Source: Robertmurraya korlensis NBRC 107688 (lineage in GTDB: Bacteria > Bacillota > Bacilli > Bacillales > Cytobacillaceae). From it: a stretch of 64,000 nucleotides of DNA. A model generated the notes under the pieces. It saw nothing but the letters and a program-made list of their open reading frames with translations, did not search any database and had not been told where the DNA came from. Shown piece after piece: positions 62,304 through 64,000 of this stretch (the first letter of the stretch is position 1; every line of letters starts with the position of its first letter). The DNA is taken from contig NZ_BCVH01000012.1 in the NCBI RefSeq assembly GCF_001591645.1, forward strand, positions 44,749 through 108,748. Reading direction: 5' to 3'. A program made the translations under genes and the position numbers.

Positions 62304-63788
62304 ATGGCTACACATTATGAAAAACTAGGGACAAAGTTGCTGACATATACAGTAATCTCCCTTTATCTTTCGGCAGTACCCATCATTGGGCTTATGTATT
62401 TTTTCAAGCAGATTGAGATGGGACCCATGCTTGGTTTCTTTGCGTTAACGGTGATTGTTTGTTCGCTATTATTTTTTATTAATAAAAAGCTTGCAAGCTA
62501 TAGTTGGACAAAGTATCTAGTAGTCTCACTCATGTTTCTTGCCAGTCATTTTCTTTTAATAGCCATTCCAACCTTTAATGCGTGGACCATTTTTATCCTG
62601 TATTTGATTTTTTCAATCGTTTACTTAGATCGTAAAGTCATGATTTCGGCAACGGTTCTTATGTTGTTTGTATTTACGATTCAGTTTTTTATGAATCCAG
62701 CATTTAAAGCTGTCCAGTTGCCAGTTCTTGATCTTGTTGTATTGTACGTATTAGTAGCTATGTGTGGTGTGGCGGGAATTATCATTTCTGTTATTGGTAG
62801 AAAAGTAGTTTCTGATGTGAATGTGCATTTAGAAGAATCTAAAATCCAGCAACAGCAACTTCAAGAAACCTTTGAGAACATTAAAAGCTCTATTCAAGGG
62901 TTATTGTCCTTTTACCAATCCATTCAAGCCGAAGTGAGTCATACGGGCAAGGCAACAGAGGAAATTGCAGTTGGTTTTGGAGAAGTAGCTAAAGGGGTGG
63001 AATACCAAGCCGTTTCCATTCATGATATTAAGGATAATATTGAAAAAATTCATAAGGAAATTTCTCTTGTTACTCAAACGTCAGAGGAGATGAAGACGTT
63101 ATCTGGTAAAACAGGTGAGTCGACACAAGTGGGAGCTACACACTTATCTCAGCTTGCTTCTAACATGGGGAAAGTGGAAGGCAGCATGACAGAAACAGTA
63201 AGTTTGATGGGAACACTTGCCTCTCAAAATAGTAAAATTGAAGAAATGCTTGGCTCGATCAAAGGAATTACCGAACAAACGAACCTACTTGCTCTTAATG
63301 CAAGTATTGAGGCAGCTCGTGCCGGAGAACAAGGCAAGGGGTTTGCGGTTGTTGCCGATGAAGTTCGAAAGTTAGCTGAACATTCTCGTCTAGCAACAGA
63401 AGAAGTGGGGAACATGTTAACCGACATTTTCTCTAAAATTATTCAGCTTCAGGAAAAATTAAATCAGAGTAAAAATGCATTTGAGTTGAGCTCACAAGCG
63501 GCAAAAGAAGCAGAAAATATTCTTCAACTCATTAGTCAGAATGCAACGAATGTATTTTCACAAGCAGATCAAATCCAGCATAAAACGAACTCTCTTTTAG
63601 AGGCTTCCGACAGTATTGTGAATGAAGTAACTTCAATTAGCAATATTACCGAAGAAGCATCAGCGACAACGGAAGAAATTTTTGCTGGAGTGGAAGATCA
63701 AAGACATTCGATGAAAGAGGTTATTTCTAGCTTGGATCAGCTGAATGATTTGATTGTAGCTTTGGAGAATATTGTTGTTCAAAATTAA
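62304..63788 (+). CDS. Methyl-accepting chemotaxis protein
   Basis: A 494-aa receptor with about six N-terminal membrane segments (roughly 10-175) and almost no extracellular sensor domain, followed by the cytoplasmic signalling domain. The highly conserved hairpin tip is [20 protein letters not shown] with [13 protein letters not shown]. The sensor may detect membrane or energy state, or signals within the bilayer. ATG 62304 is set by GAGGTG close upstream. The 17 upstream codons overlap the sigma-D promoter and are rejected. Confidence 0.92.
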   Translation: MATHYEKLGTKLLTYTVISLYLSAVPIIGLMYFFKQIEMGPMLGFFALTVIVCSLLFFINKKLASYSWTKYLVVSLMFLASHFLLIAIPTFNAWTIFILYLIFSIVYLDRKVMISATVLMLFVFTIQFFMNPAFKAVQLPVLDLVVLYVLVAMCGVAGIIISVIGRKVVSDVNVHLEESKIQQQQLQETFENIKSSIQGLLSFYQSIQAEVSHTGKATEEIAVGFGEVAKGVEYQAVSIHDIKDNIEKIHKEISLVTQTSEEMKTLSGKTGESTQVGATHLSQLASNMGKVEGSMTETVSLMGTLASQNSKIEEMLGSIKGITEQTNLLALNASIEAARAGEQGKGFAVVADEVRKLAEHSRLATEEVGNMLTDIFSKIIQLQEKLNQSKNAFELSSQAAKEAENILQLISQNATNVFSQADQIQHKTNSLLEASDSIVNEVTSISNITEEASATTEEIFAGVEDQRHSMKEVISSLDQLNDLIVALENIVVQN

Positions 63789-63805
63789 ATAACAAACGTT
63801 AAAGT

Positions 63806-63836
63806 GTCCTTCTTTAATTATGAGGGGGACTTTTTT
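63806..63836 (+). terminator. Terminator of the chemoreceptor gene
   Basis: GTCCTTC (63806-63812) pairs with GGGGGAC (63824-63830) using two GU pairs, followed by TTTTTT. Confidence 0.85.
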
Positions 63837-63846
63837 CGTGTAAGGA

Positions 63847-64000
63847 GAATGAAGAACGTTAGGATGAAAAATCAAGCGGGCAACGTCTTTCATTAAGGGA
63901 ATGAAGAACGTTTGGATGAAGGATAAAGCAGGAAACGTCCTTCATCAAGGGAATGAAGAACGTTTGGATGAAGAATTAACCAGGAAACGTCTTTCATCAA
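63847..64000. repeat. 52-bp hairpin-forming tandem repeat array (cut by window edge)
   Basis: Three units begin at 63847, 63899 and 63951 with GAATGAAGAACGTT, an exact period of 52 bp. Each unit ends with an inverted copy of its start (AACGTCTTTCAT or AACGTCCTTCAT), so each can fold into its own hairpin. The third copy runs into the window edge. No coding frame or spacer variation like CRISPR is present. Confidence 0.88.

Noticed and set aside
63847..64000. CRISPR array
   Set aside because: The whole 52-bp unit repeats with no unique spacers, each unit is itself a hairpin, and no cas gene is near.

Overview
The window looks like a chromosomal segment of a spore-forming Bacillaceae species. 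It is low-GC and uses strong AGGAGG ribosome binding sites with frequent GTG and TTG starts. It carries a guanine riboswitch on xpt, a manganese riboswitch, CotF-like spore coat genes, a KatX-like catalase, a sigma-D chemoreceptor promoter and a SinR-like regulator. The species cannot be named from sequence alone. No rRNA, tRNA, insertion sequence or CRISPR array was seen.

Layout. Positions 1-17.6 kb are ordinary housekeeping and accessory genes: partial xpt with its riboswitch, an MFS exporter, a GntR-controlled disaccharide PTS operon (EIIC, GH4 6-phospho-glycosidase, ChbG-type deacetylase), a Mn-riboswitch TerC exporter, a CzrA-like repressor with a CDF zinc exporter, aroK, catalase, asnA, an amino-acid permease, two duplicated pairs of CotF-like coat genes, a diguanylate cyclase and an EamA transporter. 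Positions 17.7-24.6 kb hold a complete lasso-peptide cluster in the order cyclase, 47-aa precursor, HprK-like kinase, RRE (B1), leader peptidase (B2), nucleotidyltransferase, ABC exporter. Positions 24.8-50.4 kb hold one long exopolysaccharide operon of the epsA-O type. It has an EAR-like antitermination RNA between epsB and epsC, two unknown micro-proteins, a SinR-like regulator inside the operon, many glycosyltransferases, a GH88/105-like hydrolase and a flippase. Positions 50.4-53.5 kb hold a convergent 1,045-aa beta-helix protein. A broken methyltransferase, a phosphoesterase and a VanZ protein follow. Positions 56.0-60.5 kb hold a second RiPP-like operon: a TTG-start 60-aa peptide, kinase, RRE, SipW-type peptidase, ABC exporter and nucleotidyltransferase, with no cyclase and no B2 peptidase. 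The right end has an OFA-family MFS transporter, a chemoreceptor and a 52-bp hairpin repeat array cut by the window edge.

How it fits together. The three large accessory systems share an unusual promoter signature: a 16-bp palindrome GTTCT-N6-AGAAC that contains the published SinR half-site GTTCTYT. It lies upstream of the lasso cluster, twice upstream of the eps operon (once filling the -35/-10 spacer exactly), before the EAR element, at the broken methyltransferase, and twice upstream of the second RiPP-like operon. The eps operon itself encodes a 112-aa SinR homologue. The inference is a matrix-linked regulon in which biofilm polysaccharide and two modified peptides are repressed together. 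The most novel item is the second RiPP-like operon: its peptide keeps lasso-leader spacing (Pro, then Thr twelve residues later, then a putative core with Asp at position 8) but its locus has no macrolactam synthetase.
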